From assembly GCA_030549495.1 (NCBI GenBank), contig JAUIRK010000902.1:467001-531000 (forward strand): a stretch of DNA of 64,000 bases, given 5' to 3'. Of this stretch, positions 1 through 11,100 are shown piece by piece. Source of the DNA: Nectonema munidae. Taxonomy: Eukaryota > Nematomorpha > Nectonematoida > Nectonematidae. The notes beneath the pieces were generated by a model. The model searched no databases, was not told the origin of the DNA, and worked only from the letters and a program-made list of their open reading frames with translations. Position numbers and translations under genes: made by a program. Position 1 is the first letter of the stretch. Each line of letters starts with the position of its first letter.

Positions 1-300
1 TGATTATCTATTCAGTTTAAAAGCGAGAATACTCTATTTGCTTAATATTTGAGCAGAGATATTTTTTATAATGTTCGATTGTTAAATTTTAAAAGTAACA
101 CTGTACATAATCAAATCACTTTTTTTAAGAAAATTTGTTGATTATTATAATAAAAATATAATATCGAAACAAAATGTTTAAGTTGTTAAAAATGTACTTG
201 ATCTATAAATGACAGCTGTCAGAAATTTTATTTGTAGACAGAAATATTCAAAAAAACGCAATGATTTTCTTTTCTCGTATACTTTGATTTATGTTAGTTT
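1..300. other. AT-rich DNA, no gene seen
   Basis: I see no coding potential, RNA gene or repeat in this stretch except the 8-bp target copy GTTAGTTT at its very end, which belongs to the MITE that follows. Confidence 0.6.
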
Positions 301-605
301 GGTCCTCGGACATTTCGGCCCATTATTTTTATAAGACAGTTCGTCCCATGGACAATTCGCCCCATTATTTTCATAGAACATTTTGTTTCATGGACAATTC
401 GCCCCGTTATTTTCATAAGACATTTTGTCTCATGGACAATTCTAAAAAATTAAGAGATAAATTGATTAATTTGAAATAATTTAATAGAGATAAAATAAAC
501 AAGAATATAAAATTTTTAAATAATTGTACACATATAATAAGCAAAGATGGATGAAACTAATAGCCTATGAGACAATTTGTCAATGGGGCGAAATGTCTGT
601 CGACC
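301..605. mobile_element. 305-bp MITE with inverted ends (MULE-like)
   Basis: The ends are inverted copies: the left reads GGTCCTCGGACATTTCGG and the right, reverse-complemented, reads GGTCGACAGACATTTCGC. Both continue into CCCATT. GTTAGTTT flanks the element at 293-300 and 606-613, an 8-bp (possibly 8-9 bp) target duplication. Inside the left part a 36-bp unit containing ATGGACAATTCGCCCC is repeated about three times. Terminal minisatellites of the GGACAAnTnnCCC type also form the ends of the MULE at 15.19-20.05 kb, so I infer a non-autonomous MULE relative. A short open frame across it (291-479) only translates the repeat and is not a gene. Confidence 0.75.
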
Positions 606-613
606 GTTAGTTT

Positions 614-944
614 AAATAATTTTTTAATTATAAGGGCTAGCTACTTAAACGTTGGCTTTTGTTGCTTATAAAAATTTGAAAATATCAAATAAACTAATTC
701 TTTATGCCTCCTATTATTTTGAAATTATTCTAAGAACAGACGGTTTCATTTTAAAATAGTTAAAATTGCTTTATTAGTTTATTTTGTTTTCTTTCTCTCT
801 TATGTTAATTATGTAGCAAATTTTTCAATTTTGAGTAAAAGGTTAGGTGCAGCGGATGTATTTTCATTGACCATCCAGAGGAATCCAGAGGCTTCCGTGC
901 TATGTCCATCATCTCAACCAAACTGACATGCCACCCATAGAGTA
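614..944. other. Intergenic, nothing recognised
   Basis: No open frame, inverted repeat or similarity to other parts of the window was noticed here. Confidence 0.5.
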
Positions 945-1210
945 TGCTGTAGGGGATACGTCAAATTAGTTTTCAAAAAACTTAAGTTATGCTCTAAACT
1001 TTTTTAGTTTTTGTTGAAGCTCTATAACTTTTTCTGATAGATTTTTTTTCCTTAAAAGTTATTATAAAAGGCAAATCATTGCAAAATGTTAACAGTTATT
1101 TTACTTTTTGTAGATTTTTGTAGATTGTATCAATTTAGCTTTTAAACTATTTTTGAATGATGCTGAGTAAAATGAAATAATGCGATCTTAATTTTTCGTT
1201 TTATTTTTGT
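945..1210 (-). repeat. Dispersed repeat R1, copy 1
   Basis: This segment matches 54143-54360 in reverse complement, for example the shared stretches CAAAAAACTTAAGTTATGCT and AATCATTGCAAAATGTTAAC. It is non-coding. The same two loci share a second block (R2, 1785-2230 and 53605-54060) in the other relative orientation, so the pair was rearranged after duplication. Confidence 0.75.
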
Positions 1211-1241
1211 TTGCAGAATTATAACTTCATTTTATACCCTT

Positions 1242-1770
1242 GCCCCTGAATCAATCACATTTTTTCATATAAACATCGCATGGTGTCTAGTAGACTCTTT
1301 GCCTTTAGACTACATTCACTCATATAAACTATCCCACCTTCATTTATTTGTTTTCTCTATGAATCAAATTTCCTTTCATCAATTCCTGTAATGTGCCTGG
1401 TAATCTACTTCATTTTTCAAAAGAAAAGCCTATTGCACCCCTAAATTACCTAAATTTATAAGACTACTTTATATTTTTTACAAAATTGGTGAAATTTAAA
1501 TACTATACTTCCAGCGAAAATATTTTGATTAAATTTGCATATCGCATAAACACTACTTTATAAAAATCCAAAATTATTAGGAGGGGCGAATATGCTTTTG
1601 AAGGCACACTACAGGAATTGATGAAAGGATATTTGATTGATAGAGAAAACAACTGAAAACAAATAACTGATGGTTGGTAAGTTTTATATGAGTGAATGTA
1701 GTCTGAAGGCAAAAGGTCTACTAGACACCCTGCGATATTTATATGAAAAAATGTGATTAATTCAGGGGCG
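1242..1770. mobile_element. MITE/foldback with ~90-bp inverted ends
   Basis: The left arm 1242-1335 and right arm 1680-1770 are imperfect inverted copies. Both begin GCCCCTGAATnAATCACATT and include GTGTCTAGTAGAC and CTACATTCACTCATATAAA. The 345-bp centre is non-coding. I could not fix a target duplication, so the superfamily stays open. It lies between the R1 and R2 blocks and may have inserted into them. A reverse-strand open frame at 1503-1712 lies inside the element and has no recognisable product. Confidence 0.65.
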
Positions 1771-1784
1771 CAGATCCTTGAAAT

Positions 1785-2230
1785 TATTGGAGAGCGGACT
1801 TACTTTCAAGCGTCTTGCAAAATAGACAACAGATTTTTTCGAATTCCTACTCCTCTCTTGTCTATTCTATTTCATTCTTAATTAATCTTAATGTAAACTT
1901 TAACCCCCGCCCTATTAAGCTTAACGTCAACAATGAGGACTTGTATATAGCTCCTTCTTTCTCACTTCAAATAGATGCGCACCATCTCCAAATTATGTCT
2001 CCAATAAAAAAAATTGGAAATTTTATTGAATGAAAAAAATCATTCATTAATTTTCAGTTGTTCCTTCTTCCTAAAAAATTAAAAAATGTTTTATTGAGAA
2101 AAAAATATAAAAAAACACATCCAGATTACATAACTTTTCTGAGGTAATTTCTATCAAAAATGTAAAACAGAACTAACGTTAGAAAACTTGGTATTGGAAT
2201 TTTTTCATTCTTTTTAATGTATAATAATAA
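1785..2230 (+). repeat. Dispersed repeat R2, copy 1
   Basis: It matches 53605-54060 in the same orientation (shared: CTTTAACCCCCGCCCTATTA, ATAGATGCGCACCATCTCCA, ACATCCAnATTACATAACTT). It is non-coding. The open frame at 1815-2033 lies inside the repeat and is not kept in the second copy, so I do not call a gene. Confidence 0.8.
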
Positions 2231-3100
2231 GTGTATTTAAGAACGTGAGCAACATTATTTATACTTTCTTAATCCTTTCATTGGAGAAATTTTCGAAAAC
2301 TGATATCGCATAAGGTGGATAAAGGAAGGGGGCACGGCTCCTCATATCCCAGCCTAGTTACGTCACTGTAAAGAAGAGAGCTGAATGAAATAGGAGAGCT
2401 TAACAAGAGAAGAGGGCTTGAATGAAACAAGAGAGTTTGAATGAGTTTGAGTGAATGATTGAGTTTTAGCAGAGAAAACGAAAGAGAAAAACAGAGGAAA
2501 GAGAATCACTGTGACAGAAGATGAGAAAATCTAGTAGATGATCAACATGTGTTTGCTCAAAAATACTACAAGGAGAGACTGTGATAAACATTGCTTACTT
2601 ATTGTGCACATATTGAAACAATGGATTATTATTATTTTATAGCTATCACATCATTTGTAAAATATTTTTGATAGGAATTACAGAGCATTTAGATTATTTG
2701 TATATTTTTGATAGGAATTCAAAATATAAGGTTTATTAAAATTTTAATACAAAACTGTGATCTTTATAAAAAAATTTTATAAAAAGAAATTTATTTTTTT
2801 AGTTTTCTGCAAAAATAACTTTTTTTATTTGTTTTTGCCATATCAAATATTGTTCTACGTATTCCAAAGTCAAAATTTGCCTACAAAAATGATAATTCTC
2901 ATAACTCAAATGGAGAAAGTATAATCTCTCACAAACCTGGACCAAAAAGATATGCAATTTCTCAAATCAACGATGATTTTTTTTTCCCCGAGCTATATTA
3001 AATTTGATAATAGAAAAGTAACCAAGTTTGATGTAATTGAGTTGAATGCTTCCTTCGCTGTAATAATTCTTTTCGGTGTTTATAAATCAAAAATGCTTCA
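2231..3100. other. Non-coding; hAT-type end and GA-rich patch
   Basis: The motif CCTAGTTACGTCACTG at 2353-2368 reads in reverse as CAGTGACGTAACTAGG, the usual form of a hAT terminus, but no partner end was found. From 2370 to 2530 the plus strand is purine-rich with loose repeats of GAGAGnTTGAATGAA. No gene is seen. Confidence 0.4.
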
Positions 3101-3139
3101 ATAAAAATTTATGGAGAAGTGAAAGCCCATTTTTGCTGC

Positions 3140-3800
3140 AACGCAACAATGACTGGACATAAATTTGAAAAATTAGACGCAACTTTCAGATTCGACGATG
3201 CAGAGACAAGAAACTTGTGAAGGATAAGTTTGAAAGTGGCGTCCAGTTCTTGAAGTAAAATTAAAATTTTTATAACTATCGATGAACAGCTAAAGCAGTG
3301 GTTGCCAACCTTTTTTTATCCCGTTCCTCCTTTTTCAGTCACTTTTTTACCTGTGGACCCCTACAACTGAATAGTTTGAGCCAAAAAAATTAATCAAAGA
3401 TTTTTATGAAAAAAATGATTCTAGTCATCTGATTAAATCGTAGTGCTAATTCATATGAAATCAGAGAAATCGTAAAGCATGACATAAAATGTGAATAAAA
3501 TTTTTTTCCAATTAAAATATAAATTTTTCAAAAATATTGTAACTAATAAAAAGGATATATAAACATTCAAAATATAAAACTTTAAAAAAGGAAAGAAAAT
3601 ATTTATTTAAAAAAGCTCTAAATATATATATTTATATTGATTTGGAAAATAGAAGTATATTAAATGGACTCCCGGTTAGGAACCACTGAGCAAAAGGGTT
3701 TTCGTGAAATAGCTCCAATTAGGCAGTATATGCCCAAAAAGCCAGCAAAGTTTAGTTTTGGAATAAATTGGAAGTTCAAACTTATCGTGTCTTGAAAATG
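3140..3800 (+). pseudogene. piggyBac transposase relic, split by a MITE
   Basis: Translated pieces match the piggyBac (PGBD-like) transposase in order: MTGHKFEKLDATFRFDDAET near 3155-3215 (family form: R-F-x-x-L-R-F-D-D), then TIDEQL just before 3296, then after the insertion GFREIAPIRQYMPKKPAKF near 3697-3755. In intact relatives TIDEQL is followed directly by G-F-R-G-R-C-P-F-R-Q-Y-x-P-K-K-P-A-K, so the two halves are contiguous apart from the MITE at 3296-3688. The frame is broken by stops and shifts and the rest of the catalytic core is not found. It is a dead gene. Stability and age: older than the MITE. Confidence 0.75.
3296..3688. mobile_element. 393-bp hAT-type MITE
   Basis: The ends are CAGTGGTTGCCAACC and, reverse-complemented, CAGTGGTTCCTAACC, the widespread hAT terminal form. 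The flanks AGCTAAAG (3288-3295) and AGCAAAAG (3689-3696) are an 8-bp target duplication with one mismatch. The interior is non-coding and closely matches 54515-54872. The insertion separates two halves of the piggyBac relic, which independently confirms the borders. Confidence 0.9.
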
Positions 3801-4150
3801 AAGCCATACTTGCATAACAACTTTGACAATGAGAATACTCGAAGAAAAAATTCTTTTGAAAAATTAGCAACCAAAGCAGGATTTTATAATTCCGATCGGA
3901 AAATTTTACATTAAAAGTTAAAAGAAAAGTCATTAGATAGACGATAATGGCAGTCTTTTTTCAATATAATAAAATCTGCTCTCAATTCTAATATACATAA
4001 ATTAAAAATAAATATAAAGAGAAGAGAGGCTTTGCCCAGAAATATTCTCGCCAACATTTTAGCAGAAAATAGGAATACACTACTTTCTGAAATATAGATA
4101 AAAACTACTAAAAAAGTATATAGATAAAACTACACATCTATGGCCTATAC
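3801..4150. other. Possible decayed pre-RT part of the LINE
   Basis: No intact frame. A translation near 4010-4085 (HKLKINIKRREALPRNILAN) could be the region ahead of the reverse transcriptase of the LINE that follows, but the match is too weak to call. Confidence 0.25.
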
Positions 4151-4156
4151 GTAGGG

Positions 4157-5045
4157 ATGATATCTTACGACCTAGAGAAAGCTTTTGATACAGTCTGGCA
4201 TGATGGTTTGCTGTTCAAACTTAGTATCATGCTTGTGCCATCATGCATCTTCAAGGTAGTTTACTGTTTCCTTTCTCGACGCTCATTCCAGATCAGAATA
4301 AAGGACAAATTTTCAAGGAGAATAAGCCTAGGGCGCGGGGTCCCCCAAGGTTCACCTCTAAGCCCTCTTCTGTTCAACATCTACATATCTGATATTAGGG
4401 ACTCTTTCAATAAGTCAAGCTATGCTAGGATAATCAGTTTCGCAGATGTTTTCATCGTGGAGCTCACAAAAAGATAAAAAAAAAGGGGAGGGGGGGGGGG
4501 GGGGGAAGAAGGATCTAGCGCTATATGGATGTCTGAAAGACCTTGGGGTCAATTCCACGGTGGTAGGCAAGGTCATTAAAATCCTAACAATGCCGAAATT
4601 GGCGTATGGAAACTCCATTTTGGGATGCCTTCCCTCAACTTGGACCAACAAAATAGACGATCTCGTTTATAAACTTTTTAGGACTGTTCATGGCAACCCT
4701 TTCACTATTGCTCATAGCCGGACCTCCTTTTCTTGGTTCCAGAAAAGGTTGGAGAAATTAAATAAAAAGTTTATTGAAAAACTAAGGACACATAAGCATT
4801 GCCCACAATTATACCAAGCTTGGGAGCTCACGCAAACCCAGGCTGAAGCGTTCTTGGGGGTATATGCTAAAAAAAAGAGAAAAGTTATCCTAGGTGACTA
4901 CCCATATACATTAGCCCCAAGCAATAGAGAATTCTGCGTTCTGCGATATAGTTCTGTTTTTCTGAGTTCTAGATCCGCCTACTTAAATTTAGGATTGGCA
5001 CATGGTATAAGTCCCAAAACAGTTTCATGTTACGAGCTAGGTTAG
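4157..5045 (+). pseudogene. Jockey-type LINE reverse transcriptase relic
   Basis: The first frame (4157-4477) carries reverse transcriptase motifs: YDLEKAFDTVWHDGLL (palm motif A with its Asp), then FLSRRSF and GVPQGSPLSPLLFNIYISDI (motif B). The motif C region reads F-A-D-V where F-A-D-D is expected. Directly after it an A-run and a run of about 17 G replace coding sequence. A second frame (4446-5045) resumes with the thumb and C-terminal part, including LGVNSTVVGKVIKILTMPK and AYGNSILGCLP. The start used by the second frame is an artefact of the purine run. The ORF1 and endonuclease parts are absent, so this is a 5'-truncated, dead copy. The clade (Jockey-like) is judged from motif style only. 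Confidence 0.8.
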
Positions 5046-5695
5046 GCATATTCGGTAATCTGGCCTCTGTATGAGTCTGCTTGTAGGACCGCCTATACAT
5101 TCCAATTTTAAAACATATATCCTAGGGACAACATTTAGGGATGGAGTCAAATTCCAGGGGTAGATTGTTCCTAACCTAGCATGTCCTAAATTATGTATAT
5201 CTTTCTTAAGCACTATAACATCTATCAAATATTTTTTAATAATAATATATAAGATATTGCATGCCTTCAAACGCTTCTATTTTGTAGCATATATCTTTTA
5301 TAATCATATTTATTTAGGAACAAGCTACATTCCGTCGTGCTGGTTTTTTATCCTGGTTTTCTTCCTCTGGAGAATTAAAAGGTTTTTACGGTTAGGTGGT
5401 GCTCTAGCGACCTGATTCTACGTGGTTAGTAATCAAGCTATCACTAGACATTAAGTTTGTTTCCCTAATTGGGAGCGTTCGCGTTAGGATTGTATTGATC
5501 ACTCAGCTGTATTTATATATTTGTAACATAAATTCTTGTAAAATAATATATATAACAAGGTATAGCTATGCAGTAACAAGGGTCGGTAGGCGTTTAGTGG
5601 GATGGAAAGTCCAGGTAGATCTGGACTCAGCATTCCGGGCGAGCTAGGATATCCGAAAGGATGGGTGCAAACGCCACAAACAACCTAACTTAACT
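5046..5695 (+). repeat. Probable LINE 3' untranslated region and tail
   Basis: The sequence after the LINE frame is richer in G and C than its surroundings and ends at 5675-5699 with CAACCTAACTTAACTTACAC, a short A-poor tandem tail of the kind that ends some LINEs. No coding potential is seen. The right border is inferred from that tail; no target duplication was found. Confidence 0.45.
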
Positions 5696-5699
5696 TACA

Positions 5700-7340
5700 C
5701 GTGTGCCAAATTTTTAAAAAAGGAAATTAAAGGCTTAAAATATGATGTGTTAGGGTTAAAAAATTTAAATTCATATTTATAAACATACTTCCTTATTTTA
5801 CACATCTTTATATTTTCGTCACTTTAATAGTGTACATTTATTATTAGTGGTATTTTATTTTATTTTCTCATTCCAATTTATAACAATTAAAAAATCAAAC
5901 ATTAAAAACATTCATATAAAATTCAACATGTAACAATTAAATCGTTTGCGACTTCTACAAAAAATCATGCTCTCTAGTGCTGAAGAAAATAACGCTAAAA
6001 TTATAGCCATGAACTCATGACTTTCGTATGAATGCTCACAGTTTGTGCATGATATTAAAGAAAAAGGTGCAAAGAACAGAGGAAAAAATAGACAAAATAA
6101 GGTAATAGTGTTGAAGGGCCTTTGAATCTGGATTGGTGTATCTGCCTTCACTTGACACAGCAAGAAAAATGTTAAAAGAAAAAAAATGAGTTCAAAAGAT
6201 AGATATAGATAGAGCTTGGCTAATACAAAAATAAATGAAATTAAAAGACCTTTTTACCAGACACATCTTTCAAAAAGAAATCAAGATTAGCTATTTTTGG
6301 AATGGGAGAGTGATGACAATGAAAGAATACTAATATTTTGCCATAAAGAAAACTCCAGATTTTGAAAACTTAAAAGATTTTGAAGTTGAGTGGGGAGGGG
6401 TAATCTTCCATTTTATATCAACAGAAATTCACGGTAGAAGGTAAAGTAATTCCCAATGCATGCATTTTACTACAATAGAGATACACCTAAATTTAGTGAT
6501 AGAAAAATGAGGATTAGGCAATCTTTCCTTTGCTTCATTGTAAAAAGCGTGCTTTAGTTAACATCCTTTCCAACTTTGCACAATGTATCGACAGAAAAAA
6601 TCTTCAGGGGATTTCACGTTAAATGACAAGATGGCTGCTATTTTGCAATACAATGCATAATGAATGGAGATGGACGAAATTGTTCACCAAAAGTTAGTTA
6701 TTTAGTTAGTTACTTACTTACTTGGATCATACCCATTTACGACCAATGTTCCTATTTTGTAACATAAGTAATTTCATCTTCGCCTGCTTTTTTTAATGTC
6801 TTTGAATATAAATCGTCTGTGTTTTTTTAGATATCGTCTGCTTTGCTTGGTCTTAAATGGGTTAACTAAAAAAAGAGACAAACAATCACATTTGGGGCTA
6901 AATTTTTCTAACCTCCTTTTTTACATTAGTGAATGAAAAAGCAGGGTTCTTCTAAATCCTCTTGGATTCGGTTGTTAAGCGGCGTCAAAACCAAGACAAT
7001 CCCAAAAATCCCTTTCCTTCAATTCTCCTTCCTATCATGCTGCTTTTTGCTTATTGATCAATATTACTAAACTTTGCAAAACTTTTATATTTAAATCATC
7101 ATTATCCTTACTTATTTAACTTTATACGCTTGCACTGACTAACGATTTTTCATGTTAAAGAACATATAAACATATTGTTTTGTTCTGGTTCCAAATAAAT
7201 ACATAAAAAAACTGGGACATCTTGCAACCCTATGTAGTGCAGAATAAATTACTCTGGCATATACTTGTCTAAAAGGAGAACCCTGCATTCACCATTTATG
7301 TAGCAAATGGTTTAAATAAAATTTATTATAAAAGAATTTT
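5700..7340. other. Intergenic, nothing recognised
   Basis: A reverse open frame of 83 codons at 5912-6163 is hydrophobic with several cysteines but has no context, intron signals or family look, so I do not call it. A GTTAGTTA/TTACTTAC run lies at 6695-6725. Nothing else is seen. Confidence 0.5.
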
Positions 7341-7347
7341 CATTCAG

Positions 7348-7468
7348 TGAACCAGAAATACTGGCACAGTCAGTTCCCAATTCAACCACAACTACGGATA
7401 ACTGCACGGATTTTATCAAGTCAAATGACCACCTCGTTAGTAATTCTGATTACATCACTACCTTCTAG
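7348..7468 (+). CDS. Possible terminal exon of an unknown gene
   Basis: A pyrimidine-leaning acceptor (TTTTCATTCAG) ends at 7347. The following frame (phase 1) reads EPEILAQSVPNSTTTTDNCT and runs on through D-F-I-K-S-N to a stop at 7466-7468, 39 residues. Composition is balanced, unlike the surrounding AT-rich noise, with several Asn-Ser/Thr sites. AATAAA polyadenylation signals lie at 7637 and 7648, as expected for a last exon. No upstream exon was found and the family is unknown, so this is a candidate only. Confidence 0.25.
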
Positions 7469-8185
7469 CTAACTGATTATTATCAATTCTATGGGGAAGG
7501 AGAAGGGGTTATCACTCAATGGATCGTTTGGCACAACCGTCTGCCTCCTACTTATTGCAATGAAATTTTATATAGCTTAGACAGACAATTTTTACGATAC
7601 ACTCGGTCTAAAAGGGTTGTTAAAGTGTAAAATCTAAATAAAAGAACAATAAAAAAGTAGGAATTATTACTTTTAGTTAAAATAAGTTATATACTTGCAT
7701 CAAGCACACCAAACACCCACCAGAATCGATATTGAAATTTTTGTTTTTGATTTAAAATTTGTTGTCCCCTATGCCAAATATTGACTAGCACGAATTTGAC
7801 TAGGTAAAGTTTACTTTAAAATACAGACAGAATTCAGAACTTTTTAGAATTTGTAAATAAACTACTAAATAATGATATATTCTCTCAGAAAAGGAAGAAA
7901 TATATTTATGACAATCGAAACAGATATCACAAAATTTGATCAAAGGAGATATAAATGATATTTTATGATAAGTTAATGCGCTCTCACTCCTCTACATCGA
8001 TACGATGATGGAAAATATTATGAAGGCGTTGTGATGAAGAATTATTGGTATTTCCAACAGCTGGCGACATTACACATATGACAAGGACGTGAATCATGTA
8101 TAAATATAGTTGACTTTGAATGCTGTTATTATTGAATTCACAAATAGGTGTCGTCTGTCATTGCTTTCCGATCATGCTGGATAAG
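7469..8185. other. Possible 3' UTR, then unassigned DNA
   Basis: Holds the two AATAAA signals noted above and otherwise AT-rich DNA with no recognised feature. The satellite begins at its right end. Confidence 0.4.
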
Positions 8186-11100
8186 GAACTTTTAGTTTAA
8201 ATGCTTATACAAAGTTTTTTACACATATATACCCATTTTCAAGTGTGCTGAACACGATGGCGACGTTAATTTTTTTTAAAATGGACCAAACGTGTCAAAA
8301 AATTGATTGATATTTGACAGCTCAATTAAAAAAAGAAACTTTTAGTTTAAATGCTTATACAAAGTTTTTTACACATATATACACATTTCCAAGTGTGCTG
8401 AACACGATGGCGACGTTAATTTTTTTTTAAATGGACCAAACGTGTCAAAAAATTGATGACGTTAATTTTTTTTAAAATCGACCAAACCTGTCAAAAAATT
8501 GATTGATATTTGACAGCTCAATTAAAAAAAGAAACTTTTAGTTTAAATGCTTATACAAAGTTTTTTACACATATATACCCATTTTCAAGTGTGCTGAACA
8601 CGATGGCGACGTTAATTTTTTTTTAAATCGACCAAACCTGTCAAAAAATTGATTGATATTTGACAGCTAAATTAAAAAAAGAAACTTTTAGTTTAAATGC
8701 TTATACAAAGTTTTTTACACATATTTCAAGTATGCTGAACACGATGGCGACGTTAATTTTTTTTAAAATCGACCAAACCTGTCAAAAAATTGATTGATAT
8801 TTGACAGCTCAATTAAAAAAAGAAACTTTTAGTTTAAATGCTTATACAAAGTTTTTTACACATATTTCAAGTATGCTGAACACGATGGCGACGTTAATTT
8901 TTTTTAAAATCGACCAAACCTGTCAAAAAATTGATTGATATTTGACAGCTCAATTAAAAAAAGAAACTTTTAGTTTAAATACTTATACAAAGTTTTTTAC
9001 ACATATTTCAAGTATGCTGAACACGATGGCGACGTTAATTTTTTTTAAAATCGACCAAACCTGTCAAAAAATTGATTGATATTTGACAGCTCAATTAAAA
9101 AAAGAAACTTTTAGTTTAAATGCTTATACAAAGTTTTTTACACATATTTCAAGTATGCTGAACACGATGGCGACGTTAATTTTTTTTAAAATCGACCAAA
9201 CCTGTCAAAAAATTGATTGATATTTGACAGCTCAATTAAAAAAAGAAACTTTTAGTTTAAATGCTTATACAAAGTTTTTTACACATATTTCAAGTATGCT
9301 GAACACGATGGCGACGTTAATTTTTTTAAAATCGACCAAACCTGTCAAAAAATTGATTGATATTTGACAGCTCAATTAAAAAAAGAAACTTTTAGTTTAA
9401 ATGCTTATACAAAGTTTTTTACACATATTTCAAGTATGCTGAACACGATGGCGACGTTATTTTTTTTTAAAATCGACCAAACCTGTCAAAAAATTGATTG
9501 ATATTTGACAGCTCAATTAAAAAAAGAAACTTTTAGTTTAAATGCTTATACAAAGTTTTTTACACATATATACCCATTTTCAAGTGTGCTGAACACGATG
9601 GCGACGTTAATTTTTTTTTAAATCGACCAAACCTGTCAAAAAATTGATTGATATTTGACAGCTCAATTAAAAAAAGAAACTTTTAGTTTAAATGCTTATA
9701 CAAAGTTTTTTACACATATTTCAAGTATGCTGAACACGATGGCGACGTTAATTTTTTTTAAAATCGACCAAACCTGTCAAAAAATTGATTGATATTTGAC
9801 AGCTCAATTAAAAAAAGAAACTTTTAGTTTAAATGCTTATACAAAGTTTTTTACACATATTTCAAGTATGCTGAACACGATGGCGACCTTAATTTTTTTT
9901 AAAATCGACCAAACCTGTCAAAAAATTGATTGATATTTGACAGCTCAATTAAAAAAAGAAACTTTTAGTTTAAATGCTTATACAAAGTTTTTTACACATA
10001 TTTCAAGTATGCTGAACACGATGGCGACGTTAATTTTTTTTAAAATCGACCAAACCTGTCAAAAAATTGATTGATATTTGACAGCTCAATTAAAAAAAGA
10101 AACTTTTAGTTTAAATGCTTATACAAAGTTTTTTACACATATTTCAAGTATGCTGAACACGATGGCGACGTTAATTTTTTTTAAAATCGACCAAACCTGT
10201 CAAAAAATTGATTGATATTTGACAGCTCAATTAAAAAAAGAAACTTTTAGTTTAAATGCTTATACAAAGTTTTTTACACATATTTCAAGTATGCTGAACA
10301 CGATGGCGACGTTAATTTTTTTAAAATCGACCAAACCTGTCAAAAAATTGATTGATATTTGACAGCTCAATTAAAAAAAGAAACTTTTAGTTTAAATGCT
10401 TATACAAAGTTTTTTACACATATTTCAAGTATGCTGAACACGATGGCGACGTTAATTTTTTTTAAAATCGACCAAACCTGTCAAAAAATTGATTGATATT
10501 TGACAGCTCAATTAAAAAAAGAAACTTTTAGTTTAAATGCTTATACAAAGTTTTTTACACATATTTCAAGTATGCTGAACACGATGGCGACGTTAATTTT
10601 TTTTAAAATCGACCAAACCTGTCAAAAAATTGATTGATATTTGACAGCTCAATTAAAAAAAGAAACTTTTAGTTTAAATGCTTATACAAAGTTTTTTACA
10701 CATATATACCCATTTTCAAGTGTGCTGAACACGATGGCGACGTTAATTTTTTTTTAAATCGACCAAACCTGTCAAAAAATTGATTGATATTTGACAGCTC
10801 AATTAAAAAAAGAAACTTTTAGTTTAAATGCTTATACAAAGTTTTTTACACATATTTCAAGTATGCTGAACACGATGGCGACGTTAATTTTTTTTAAAAT
10901 CGACCAAACCTGTCAAAAAATTGATTGATATTTGACAGCTCAATTAAAAAAAGAAACTTTTAGTTTAAATGCTTATACAAAGTTTTTTACACATATATAC
11001 CCATTTTCAAGGGTGCTGAACACGATGGCGACGTTAATTTTTTTTAAAATCGACCAAACCTGTCAAAAAATTGATTGATATTTGACAGCTCAATTAAAAA

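Noticed and set aside
291-479. 62-codon frame with repeated MDNSPxYF motif
   Set aside because: It is the translation of 36-bp repeats in a MITE; the inverted ends and target duplication explain the sequence.
5912-6163. 83-codon hydrophobic minus-strand frame
   Set aside because: Could be a membrane peptide, but there is no start context, neighbour or motif, and frames of this length are expected by chance.
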